From an uncultured Clostridia bacterium (GTDB taxonomy: Bacteria > Bacillota > Clostridia > Christensenellales > Pumilibacteraceae), in NCBI GenBank assembly GCA_934270565.1, contig CAKQPR010000032.1, positions 1 through 15,377 on the forward strand: a stretch of 15,377 nucleotides of DNA, given 5' to 3'. Numbering within the stretch: position 1 is the first letter of the stretch; the number at the start of each line of letters is the position of its first letter. The position numbers were made by a program, and so were the translations under genes. Shown in pieces: positions 6,153 through 12,290 of this stretch. The notes beneath the pieces were generated by a model. It made no database searches and had not been told where the DNA came from. It saw only the letters and a list, made by a program, of their open reading frames with translations.

Positions 6153-6695
6153 ATGGTGAAAAAACAGGAACAACGCATAGCGAAAAAATCGACCGAACCC
6201 GAAAAAGCGCGAAACGCGAAACGTACTTCGCCGAAAACGACAAATAACGACAAGCGGGCTTCTCTGTCCGACCTGTACGAAGAACGCGCCGACGGGCTCG
6301 TCGAAACCGCGCCCGAAAAGAAATCATTCGCCGCGAAGAGATCGAAATCGGTAAAAACGGCAAAACGGACGAGCGGAAGCTCCGCACGTCAGAAAAACGA
6401 AACGAAAGAACGTAAAGCGATAAAGGGTAAAAATGACGGAGAAAAGGCAGGAAAAACAAACGCCGAAAGGACGAAAAACGCGGGAAAAACGCAAACCGTA
6501 CAAAACGCGGCAAAAGCCGAAAAAACGAAACGCACGGCAAAGCCCGCGAACAAAAAAACTTCCGTTCCGAAAAAGCCCGCAACAAAGAAGCGCACGGACG
6601 GCGCGGGCGTAACCGAGAACGCTCCCTACTCGCATCTCGCCGACTATCGTATGATCACAACCGCCGACGACGTCGCAAACTCCTCGGGCAGCTGA
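6153..6695 (+). CDS. Lys/Ala/Thr-rich basic, probably disordered protein
   Basis: A 180-residue protein, with the start set by GGAGG (6142-6146) seven bases before ATG. The frame stays open far upstream but that part is antisense to the symporter gene and not real. By hand count it has about 33 Lys and 13 Arg, roughly a quarter of all residues, with Ala, Thr, Asn and Glu filling most of the rest and almost no hydrophobic residues between about 60 and 150. Near the end are KPANKKTS, PKKPATKKR and then a different, non-basic tail (YSHLADYRMITTADDVANSS). Short segments SLSDLYEERADGLVETA (37-53) and the tail could be docking motifs. The composition resembles histone-H1-like or AlgP-like nucleic-acid-binding proteins, and binding to DNA, RNA or ribosomes is plausible. 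No family can be named with confidence. Confidence 0.72.
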   Translation: MVKKQEQRIAKKSTEPEKARNAKRTSPKTTNNDKRASLSDLYEERADGLVETAPEKKSFAAKRSKSVKTAKRTSGSSARQKNETKERKAIKGKNDGEKAGKTNAERTKNAGKTQTVQNAAKAEKTKRTAKPANKKTSVPKKPATKKRTDGAGVTENAPYSHLADYRMITTADDVANSSGS

Positions 6696-6717
6696 CCGCC
6701 GACAGGGAACCCCTGCG

Positions 6718-6738
6718 GGCAAGTCGGCGATGCCCGTA
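6718..6738 (+). repeat. Dispersed 21-mer behind a gene, copy 2
   Basis: Matches the minus strand of 235-255 at 20 of 21 bases. It starts 22 bases after the stop codon of the basic-protein gene, co-oriented with it. GGGCA (6717-6721) can pair with TGCCC (6731-6735), and GTCGGC (6723-6728) can alternatively pair with GCCGAC (6698-6703) just after the stop, so two exclusive folds are possible. No T-run follows. Confidence 0.65.
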
Positions 6739-6783
6739 TTTAAAGAATATCATTATAAAACCAAGCGTAACGGTATTTTGCGT

Positions 6784-6824
6784 TGTCATTGCGAGCGAAG
6801 GCGTAGCCGCAGCGTGGCAATCGC
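6784..6824 (+). repeat. TGTCATT-type palindromic element, G/C variant
   Basis: A 41-base element starting TGTCATTGCGAGCGAAG and ending GTGGCAATCGC. Its arms ATTGC (6788-6792) and GCAAT (6817-6821) are complementary, with an inner GGC-GTA-GCC. Strings of this kind are, to my recollection, common in intergenic DNA of many gut and environmental bacteria. A sister element with changed but still complementary arms is at 7146-7186. Confidence 0.65.
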
Positions 6825-6839
6825 ACTGGCGCGACGCGG

Positions 6840-6910
6840 CGGCACGAAGTGCCGTAAAAACAGTCCTCAGGCGACTGTTTTTAGCCAAAGCGGCGAAGCA
6901 ACTATGTTGC
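6840..6910. repeat. Row of three perfect hairpins
   Basis: Three perfect inverted repeats follow each other: CGGCAC-GAA-GTGCCG (6840-6854), AAAAACAGTC-N7-GACTGTTTTT (6856-6882), and GCAAC-TAT-GTTGC (6898-6910). The middle one ends in a T-run on both strands and could terminate transcription in both directions. The set is probably one compound repeat unit. Confidence 0.7.
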
Positions 6911-7015
6911 GAGCGGGGAGGGAATTCGAATAAAACTGAAAGGTACAACCCCAAAATACTCGCCTGTGCGGACAGTCGAGACCAAGGCGGGAGCGAACAC
7001 GGACGTATCGAAACA

Positions 7016-7046
7016 GTACGCTTCGGATACCCGACCGAAGCTGTAC
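7016..7046. repeat. Long hairpin in the repeat island
   Basis: Arms 7016-7026 and 7035-7046 (GTACGCTTCGG / CCGAAGC-T-GTAC) pair over eleven positions with one bulged T (7042). It is followed by copy C of the GGCGG family and by a small hairpin GTCGGC-TTC-GCCGAC (7081-7095). Nothing coding is seen. Confidence 0.6.
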
Positions 7047-7051
7047 GTTAT

Positions 7052-7082
7052 GCGGCGGTCCGAGGGCGAACCGCCCTACCGT
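7052..7082 (-). repeat. Dispersed palindromic repeat, copy C (diverged)
   Basis: Same orientation as copy A at 192-227; they share GCGGCGG, CGAGGGCG and CCGCCCTACCG. The stem GGCGGT / ACCGCC (7054-7059 / 7070-7075) is kept although one pair has changed from G-C in copies A and B to T-A here, a paired change. Confidence 0.65.
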
Positions 7083-7145
7083 CGGCTTCGCCGACATATA
7101 AGGTCGAAAACAATATAGCAGGATCGTTATCGGGTAACTTCCGCA

Positions 7146-7186
7146 GGGGATTTCTCCACTTCGCTTACGCTTCGGTCGAAATGACA
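7146..7186 (-). repeat. TGTCATT-type palindromic element, T/A variant
   Basis: Read on the minus strand, this 41-base element starts TGTCATTTCGACCGAAG and ends GGAGAAATCCCC. The arms ATTTC and GAAAT are complementary. It shares the TGTCATT-CGA-CGAAG opening and AATC near the end with the element at 6784-6824; only the distinguishing arm base differs, with its partner changed to match. Confidence 0.65.
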
Positions 7187-7211
7187 TTAAGAAGTGACAA
7201 ATATAACATTC

Positions 7212-7240
7212 GACAGAGTGAGGTAGGGGCGTTCCTCGTC
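7212..7240 (+). repeat. Dispersed palindromic repeat, copy D (degenerate)
   Basis: GGTAGGGGCG, CCTCGTCC and GCCCG recall copy B (7295-7330) in the same orientation, but the stem is broken. It may be an old copy or a related sub-family. Confidence 0.35.
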
Positions 7241-7294
7241 CGCCCGTCGGCATTTGTTTGTGTACGACAAATTCTTAGCGGGCATAACACCGTT

Positions 7295-7330
7295 TCGGTA
7301 GGGCGGGACGCCCTCGTCCCGCCGCCAACC
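7295..7330 (+). repeat. Dispersed palindromic repeat, copy B
   Basis: Thirty-six bases starting TCGGTAGGG and ending CCGCCAACC, matching copy A (192-227, inverted) except for one base. The core is a perfect nine-pair stem GGCGGGACG (7302-7310) / CGTCCCGCC (7315-7323) with loop CCCT. Confidence 0.8.
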
Positions 7331-7375
7331 ATGCCGAACGGCACACCCAAATACTTCCCGACCGTAAATCGGTGC

Positions 7376-7407
7376 AAAAACGACCGCCTCATACAGAAAG
7401 CGGTCGT
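7376..7407 (-). terminator. Rho-independent terminator of the carboxypeptidase gene
   Basis: On the minus strand a perfect stem ACGACCGC (7400-7407) / GCGGTCGT (7380-7387) with a 12-base loop is followed by five T. It begins about 38 bases after the stop codon. The plus-strand side is followed by AATTTTA, so it may weakly work both ways. Confidence 0.85.
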
Positions 7408-7444
7408 AATTTTACATAGACGTATGCGTTTTTTCGTTACATTG

Positions 7445-8494
7445 TCACCCGAAGTACTCGTCGAACGCGCGGGCGATTTTCTTACCGAGCTCGCGGAAAT
7501 CGTCCTCGGTCGGCACGACGAAACCGAAATACGGCGTTTCGATCGAAACGGAAATTTCCGCGCCGTGCTTTACACAATAATCCTTGACGTTAGGCGAGGG
7601 TTGATTCCATCTTTCTCCGAGCGGCACGACGTTTTTTGTGTAAAACGCGAGCTTATCTCCCGCCGTGAGCCGCTCTAAAATCGAAGCGAGGCGGTCGAGG
7701 TCGGGGTCGGGATTTTTACCGTATACGAACTGAACGTTGTCGTTCTCGCCGCCGTAATTCCACGGATCGTGAAAATCGGCGAAAGCGCGGAGTTTTTCTT
7801 CCGAGACCGCGCGCTTAACCGCCCGAACGGAAGCGTAAATCGAATTTTCCTCACAGTAGTCGCGATTGTGATCGTGCGGAATGCGGTTTTTGCCCTGATC
7901 GCCGTTCTCCACGCCGTCGATATCCATCATCGGCACGACTAAAAACTCGAATTTTTTCGCGATCGGCAAGGCGCGGATTTCTTTCAGCACGCCCTCGAGC
8001 ACATACGAAGCAACCGATTCGCAGCAGTGGTGCCGGCAGGTGAACAAAATCGTCTCTTCGCCTTCCCCGAACCGAAGCGCGGGAACGACTCTTCCCTGCT
8101 CCGAGCGCGTGAATTCAAACGGCTCGAAACCGTTTTCCGCGGCAAACTCGTAAAATCTTTTCGACGTATACGGGAGCGAAAACGCGAAGTATTTCTCATT
8201 CTCGTCCGCGCCGAACTCGTACCTGAACGAGAACGCATCGATTTTCGTTTTTTCGGGATAAAAAGCGTAATGCTCGCCGTCCGACGAAACCGACGGACCG
8301 AACGGCGAAACGTAACCGTAAGGCATTCCGCCCATATGAAAAGTTACGGTTTTGCCCGCCGCGCCGCGCGCTCTGAAGTTGAAATAAAACCACTTGTCGC
8401 TCGTGTCGCCGAGGTCCGGCTCGAGCCACGCTTCGTTGTCCTTGACTTTTACGACTTTCACGTTGCCGCCCGCAAAATCCGCGTCGATTGTCAT
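7445..8494 (-). CDS. M14-family zinc carboxypeptidase, cytosolic-carboxypeptidase-like
   Basis: A 349-residue protein without a signal peptide. Residues 1-120 form a beta-rich N-terminal domain (KWFYFNFRARGAAGKTVTFHM, 34-54, is split here as strand-turn-strand) like that preceding the catalytic domain in cytosolic carboxypeptidases. The M14 catalytic residues are all visible: zinc ligands His156 and Glu159 (HCCE), His242 in ADFHDPW, the substrate-carboxylate pair Asn210-Arg211 (DHNRDY) and the general base Glu319 in SVSIETPYFG. It should remove C-terminal residues from a peptide or amidated substrate in the cytosol. Substrate unknown; cell-wall peptides or a modified protein tail are options. 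The ribosome site GGGAGGA is seven bases before the ATG; promoter and terminator make it a single-gene unit. It diverges from the glycerol-1-phosphate dehydrogenase gene. The extension of the same strand frame elsewhere is not relevant. Confidence 0.88.
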   Translation of the reverse strand: MTIDADFAGGNVKVVKVKDNEAWLEPDLGDTSDKWFYFNFRARGAAGKTVTFHMGGMPYGYVSPFGPSVSSDGEHYAFYPEKTKIDAFSFRYEFGADENEKYFAFSLPYTSKRFYEFAAENGFEPFEFTRSEQGRVVPALRFGEGEETILFTCRHHCCESVASYVLEGVLKEIRALPIAKKFEFLVVPMMDIDGVENGDQGKNRIPHDHNRDYCEENSIYASVRAVKRAVSEEKLRAFADFHDPWNYGGENDNVQFVYGKNPDPDLDRLASILERLTAGDKLAFYTKNVVPLGERWNQPSPNVKDYCVKHGAEISVSIETPYFGFVVPTEDDFRELGKKIARAFDEYFG

Positions 8495-8523
8495 GATTTT
8501 ATCCTCCCTTTCGTCTTACCGAA

Positions 8524-8552
8524 ATTATACCGCAGACAGAAAGGACCGTCAA
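8524..8552 (-). promoter_or_regulatory. Promoter of the carboxypeptidase gene
   Basis: On the minus strand TTGACG (8547-8552) and TATAAT (8524-8529) are separated by 17 bases, with the start near 8517, about 23 bases before the ATG. Confidence 0.8.
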
Positions 8553-8635
8553 GCGAAAAGTCTTTGTCATACGGTTGAAAATCTTTGAATTTCGGTCGTT
8601 TCGGAATTTTATCGACTTTTTGCCCCTTGCGCGGT

Positions 8636-8664
8636 TTGACTTCGGCGGCGAAAAATGATATACT
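8636..8664 (+). promoter_or_regulatory. Promoter of the glycerol-1-phosphate dehydrogenase gene
   Basis: TTGACT (8636-8641) and TATACT (8659-8664) are separated by 17 bases. The start would be near 8671. This rules out translation from the in-frame ATG at 8655, which lies upstream of the transcript start. Confidence 0.82.
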
Positions 8665-8702
8665 TTACGATGAAAACGAAATCGCGGAAACGGGAGGATA
8701 TT

Positions 8703-9989
8703 ATGGAAGTTTGCGAATGCGGAAAAGAACACCGCTCGTCGGTAAAAGAAGTTTTCGTAGGGTCGGGCGCTATAAGCCGTCTGCCCGAAGCGATCGCAAA
8801 GCTCGGCGGCACGAAGGCGTTTATACTCGCGGACGAAAACACTTTCGGCGCGGCGGGCGACAAGGTGACGGCGGCGCTCGAAAGCGCGGGAATTCCGTAC
8901 TCGAAATACGTTCTGAAAAACGGTTGCATGCCCGACGAAAAGACGATCGGATCGAGCTTTGCGCATTTCGACAATTCCTGCGACGTCATAATCGGCGTCG
9001 GCTCGGGCGTAATCAACGACACGAGCAAGCTTATGAGCAAGGTTTCGCGCCGGCCGTACATATCGGTCGCGACCGCGCCGTCGATGGACGGATACGCTTC
9101 CGTAACCTCTTCGATGGATATCGACGGGCTGAAAACGTCGCTCAAAACCAAGTGCGCCGAAATCATCATCGGCGACACCGACGTGCTTAAAAACGCGCCC
9201 ATGCGTATGCTTCGGGCGGGGCTCGGCGATATACTCGCGAAATACGTCAGTATCTGCGAGTGGCGCATTTCTCACCTCGTAACCGGCGAATACTACTGCG
9301 AATATATCGCGTCGCTTATCCGCGAAGCGCTCGGCAGGTGCGCGGACAACGCCGAAGGACTTATAAACCGCGACGAAAAAGCGGTCGAGGCGGTTTTCCG
9401 CGGGCTTATACTCGCGGGTCAAGGCATGGAATACGCCGAAAACACGCGCGTCGCTTCGGGCATGGAACACTCTCTTTCGCACATCTGGGATATGCGCGAC
9501 CTCGCATTTCATACAAAATCCGACCTTCACGGAATTCAGTGCGGCGTCGCGACTCTTATCGCGGCGAAATGCTACGAACAACTCGTAAAAATCAAGCCGT
9601 GTCGTGAAAAAGCGATGGCGTATGCGAAAAACTTCGACCTCGACGCGTGGAACAAGCAACTTCTCGACTTTATAGGCGAGGGCGCGAACGCCATGATCGC
9701 GCTCGATAAAAAGGAAAGAAAATACGACCTCGCAAAACACGAAGCACGCCTCGATCGGATAATCGGCGGGTGGGATGAAATTCTGAAGATTATTTCGGAA
9801 GAATTGCCGTCGTCTAAACGCATAGAAGAAATTCTGAACACGACCGGCGCGCCGACTTCGTGCGAACAGATCGGCGTAGACCCGAAAACGCTCCCGATGA
9901 CTTTTAAAGCGGCAAAGGATCTTCGCGACAAGTACATACTCCCCCGCCTCTGCTGGGATCTCGGAATCATTGACGAAATAAAATTTTGA
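8703..9989 (+). CDS. egsA: sn-glycerol-1-phosphate dehydrogenase (AraM/EgsA type)
   Basis: A 428-residue member of the iron/zinc-dependent alcohol-dehydrogenase superfamily. The start at 8703 has GGGAGG six bases ahead; an in-frame ATG at 8655 lies before the promoter start. It opens with CECGKEH (4-10), usual for clostridial members. The NAD(P)H-binding loop is GVGSGVINDTSK (98-109), then APSMDGYAS (125-133), and the metal ligands are Asp176 (GLGD), His256 (GMEHSLSH) and His276 (DLHG). The family reduces dihydroxyacetone phosphate to sn-glycerol 1-phosphate, the stereoisomer used for archaeal lipids. In Bacillus, EgsA (AraM) feeds a heptaprenyl-glycerol product. No prenyl transferase (PcrB) is visible nearby, so the downstream route is unknown; some family members may use other sugar or polyol substrates. 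It has its own promoter and shares a terminator with the convergent nucleoside hydrolase gene. Confidence 0.87.
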   Translation: MEVCECGKEHRSSVKEVFVGSGAISRLPEAIAKLGGTKAFILADENTFGAAGDKVTAALESAGIPYSKYVLKNGCMPDEKTIGSSFAHFDNSCDVIIGVGSGVINDTSKLMSKVSRRPYISVATAPSMDGYASVTSSMDIDGLKTSLKTKCAEIIIGDTDVLKNAPMRMLRAGLGDILAKYVSICEWRISHLVTGEYYCEYIASLIREALGRCADNAEGLINRDEKAVEAVFRGLILAGQGMEYAENTRVASGMEHSLSHIWDMRDLAFHTKSDLHGIQCGVATLIAAKCYEQLVKIKPCREKAMAYAKNFDLDAWNKQLLDFIGEGANAMIALDKKERKYDLAKHEARLDRIIGGWDEILKIISEELPSSKRIEEILNTTGAPTSCEQIGVDPKTLPMTFKAAKDLRDKYILPRLCWDLGIIDEIKF

Positions 9990-10010
9990 TTTAACGGAAC
10001 AATCACACGC

Positions 10011-10040
10011 AAAAGCGGCGGTAATTATACCGTCGCTTTT
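10011..10040. terminator. Bidirectional terminator between convergent genes
   Basis: AAAAGCGGCGG (10011-10021) pairs with CCGTCGCTTTT (10030-10040), one G-T pair, around a short loop. There are four A before and four T after the stem, so it works on both strands: 22 bases after the dehydrogenase stop and 21 bases after the nucleoside hydrolase stop on the other strand. Confidence 0.88.
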
Positions 10041-10060
10041 GTATGTGGTTATTAAATTGT

Positions 10061-10969
10061 CTACTTTAATATCCGATTGAGTTCGGATTCGATTGCGGGA
10101 AGGTCGCTTTTTACGGACACGTAACGCATTTTTCCGTGCTCGTCGGGGGTGAATTCGGTCATTCCGTCGGGGGTGACGGCAATCGTGCCGGCGTCCGAAA
10201 AGACAAATTTACTGTCCTTTTTGCATAGCGCAATCATACACGTTACGGGGTCCCAACTCTCGCGGCGAAAACCCTCGGCGTTCTTCTTGCCCCACTCTTC
10301 GCAGAACGTGCGCATACAGAACGTAATCGGGTTGTCGGCGGCGGGCTGATCGGTGAAAATTTTGTTTCCGACCTCGTGCGGAAGGAAGATCGCGGGAACG
10401 GGGCAAAGCTCGCAGAAAACGCGCGCGGCATTTATATCCTGCAGAACGTTCCATTCCTTGAAAGCGTTGCCGTCGGCGTAATTACCGGCGAACGAGCCCG
10501 CCATAGCGAACACCTCGTCCACTTTTTCGCGGACGAGCTCGACGCCCGAAAGCGGCGAAATTTCGTCCGCGCCGCTAAGGAGAAGATCGGCGATATTAGT
10601 AAGCGGTCCGATAGTGACGAGCGTTATTTTTTCGGTCGAGGTCGCGAGCGATTTCCGCAGAACCTTGACGGCGTCGTCCGCTTCGTCCGAAAAGCCGAAT
10701 TTTTCCATAGCGGCTTTCGAATAATAGTTGACATAATCGCACTTTAAGAACGTAGATTTGAGTTTACCGAGGGCGGGTTCGGGCGCGCCGTAATAGTTAA
10801 GGATCGAGCGCACGCACGAAACCGCTCCCTCGCGGGCGGTGGCGGCGGCAATCGCGCGGATAACGCACTTATTCTCCCGTTGCGCCTTTATGAGCACACC
10901 GAGCGCGGCGGCGTCGTCGCAATCCATACCGATGTCGGTGTCTAGTATAATGTTTTTCAAGTTTTCCAT
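10061..10969 (-). CDS. Nucleoside hydrolase family protein
   Basis: A 302-residue cytosolic protein of the inosine-uridine-preferring nucleoside hydrolase family, which cleaves ribonucleosides to base and ribose with a bound Ca2+. The N-terminal calcium motif is DTDIGMDCDDAAAL (10-23), with the aspartates at 10, 12, 16, 18 and 19. ITLVTIGPLTNIADLL (115-130) is the family core. EWNVLQDINAA (172-182) corresponds to the sugar-binding EFN motif with Trp for Phe. SWDPVT (238-243) supplies the last calcium Asp240, but the preceding residue is Trp where many members have the leaving-group-activating His. The substrate may therefore differ from purine or pyrimidine nucleosides. The gene lies 13 bases after the lipoprotein gene, with a weak AAAGG site, as the last gene of the operon, next to the bidirectional terminator. 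Confidence 0.85.
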   Translation of the reverse strand: MENLKNIILDTDIGMDCDDAAALGVLIKAQRENKCVIRAIAAATAREGAVSCVRSILNYYGAPEPALGKLKSTFLKCDYVNYYSKAAMEKFGFSDEADDAVKVLRKSLATSTEKITLVTIGPLTNIADLLLSGADEISPLSGVELVREKVDEVFAMAGSFAGNYADGNAFKEWNVLQDINAARVFCELCPVPAIFLPHEVGNKIFTDQPAADNPITFCMRTFCEEWGKKNAEGFRRESWDPVTCMIALCKKDSKFVFSDAGTIAVTPDGMTEFTPDEHGKMRYVSVKSDLPAIESELNRILK

Positions 10970-10982
10970 TGACGTATTGCCT

Positions 10983-12290
10983 TTAATCCAAAGTAAAAGT
11001 TTGTCTTAAGATGCGGTACGACCACTCAAACCGCGGAGTCTGAACGGGCGGATCGACCGCTTCGGGGTGAACTTTCATAAAGTTACCTTTCGCGCACGAG
11101 CCCGTGAGCGCGACCTCGATGTTTTTCGAGTCTAAAATTCTGCCGTAGCCGTCACGGATAATCGCGTTGTTGTGGCAGGAAATGTAGTTGTACGTGTCGC
11201 TTGCCCTGAACAGATGGAGCGTATTCCACACGGGAGCGGAACCGCCCTCGCTCTGCCGTTTGAAGCAGTCGCCTATTTCGCCCTCGCCGTTGTCGGTGCA
11301 GTAAAACGGCGCGCCGTTGATGCGGTATTCGGGTTTGTAGCTCGTATCGGTGATACCGTAAATTCTGCCCGTAGTCTCGTCATAAGCGTAATCGCCGTTC
11401 GAAACCACGTCGGTTTGCGCGCCGTACCGCTTGATACCTTCGATGCCCATACGGTCGATTTTGAATTCGGTCGCGATATTGCCTAGATCCGAAAAATTGT
11501 AACGCGCGACGGTGGTGCAGGTACGCTGAACCCACTTTTCGTTGCCGTCGTTATCCAAGCCTTCGTAGTACGGGCGGATCGACGAATGGAACATAAGCAC
11601 TCTGCCCTTTTTGTCCACGCTGATCATCGAAGCCTGCCCGAAACCCCAGAGGTATTTGCCGCTCACCTGATCGGGAACGCCATCGTCGGTGTACTTGATA
11701 ATCGGGTTTATATCCTCGCACCTCGTCCAAGGTCCTTCGGGCTTTTCGGCGACGGCGAGCGAGATATGATTGAACGTATTGTTTCGCGTGCCGCAAGCAA
11801 GGTATGCCATAAGATACGGATAAGTCGTGCCGTTATATTTGAATTCGCCCTTTATCACGTTGGGGTCGCAGATATGCTCGCCCTCGGTTTCCGATCCCAT
11901 AAGCGGTCCGAAAAGATATTTCTTTTCGCCCCAGCTCCACTCTCCCTTCTTTTTCACGCCCTTGCGGTAAACGATCCAGTCGGTCATCTGATCGTCGCCG
12001 TCCACGTCGCGGTTGTAATCGGTTGCGGAGGTGTACTTATTCGAACAATAGTAGACGTGGCGGGTGTTTTCGTCCTCCTGAAAAACCGAGGGCGCGTAGT
12101 TGTATATGCGGATATTGACGTCGGGAACGACGGTAGGATCGCCGTCCGCGGTTTCGGAAACCTTATCTTCCTTTTCGCGGAACATTACCTCGCCCACTTC
12201 CGCCTGATACGCGCTTGCGCCGCACGCGGCGAGCGAAAACGCGGTGATTACGACGAGCAGAAGGCAAATCGCGCGGAATAATCCTTTCAT
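10983..12290 (-). CDS. Lipoprotein, probable five-bladed beta-propeller (GH43-like)
   Basis: A 435-residue lipoprotein: a hydrophobic signal (about residues 4-20) ends in a lipobox LAAC with lipidated Cys23, so it is anchored outside the cell membrane. After a short linker, the rest is strand-rich and reads like a GH43-type propeller: a blade at about 75-130 (HVYYCSNKYTS, WIVYRKGVK), HICDPNVIKGEF (139-150) with Asp142 in the typical DPxV setting, YPYLMAYLACG (157-167), ISLAVAEKPEGPWTR (176-190), and WGFGQASMISVDKKGRVLMFH (215-235, split by a turn). GH43-like enzymes act on arabinose- or xylose-containing glycans; whether all three catalytic acids are present I cannot establish, so a carbohydrate-binding or inactive version is possible. 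It overlaps the upstream gene by 4 bases (ATGA), which implies translational coupling, and has AGGAGA before its ATG. Confidence 0.7.
   Translation of the reverse strand: MKGLFRAICLLLVVITAFSLAACGASAYQAEVGEVMFREKEDKVSETADGDPTVVPDVNIRIYNYAPSVFQEDENTRHVYYCSNKYTSATDYNRDVDGDDQMTDWIVYRKGVKKKGEWSWGEKKYLFGPLMGSETEGEHICDPNVIKGEFKYNGTTYPYLMAYLACGTRNNTFNHISLAVAEKPEGPWTRCEDINPIIKYTDDGVPDQVSGKYLWGFGQASMISVDKKGRVLMFHSSIRPYYEGLDNDGNEKWVQRTCTTVARYNFSDLGNIATEFKIDRMGIEGIKRYGAQTDVVSNGDYAYDETTGRIYGITDTSYKPEYRINGAPFYCTDNGEGEIGDCFKRQSEGGSAPVWNTLHLFRASDTYNYISCHNNAIIRDGYGRILDSKNIEVALTGSCAKGNFMKVHPEAVDPPVQTPRFEWSYRILRQTFTLD

Larger units (their letters stand above)
6696..7444. other. Gene-free island of palindromic repeats
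   Basis: About 750 bases between the basic-protein gene and the carboxypeptidase gene with no credible coding sequence. The few open frames here have no ribosome sites and run through the repeats. It contains at least four kinds of repeat: the 21-mer (6718-6738), two related palindromic elements starting TGTCATT (6784-6824 and 7146-7186), a row of three perfect hairpins (6840-6910), a long hairpin (7016-7046), and three copies of the GGCGGG...CCCGCC family (7052-7082, 7212-7240, 7295-7330). It ends in the carboxypeptidase terminator. No transposase is present; the elements look like small non-autonomous repeats that have piled up. Confidence 0.75.

Noticed and set aside
6730..6933. Possible small plus-strand gene in the repeat island
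   Set aside because: It is built entirely from palindromic repeats and lacks a ribosome site.
6640..7400. CRISPR array in the repeat-rich island
   Set aside because: The repeats differ in sequence, length, spacing and orientation; there is no regular repeat-spacer pattern and no cas gene.
7181..7678. 165-codon plus-strand frame starting in the repeat island
   Set aside because: It runs through a repeat, the terminator and then antisense into the carboxypeptidase gene; no ribosome site.
8499..9740. 413-codon minus-strand open frame
   Set aside because: Antisense to the glycerol-1-phosphate dehydrogenase gene; its translation is rich in Arg and Phe without any family pattern, a by-product of codon bias on the other strand.
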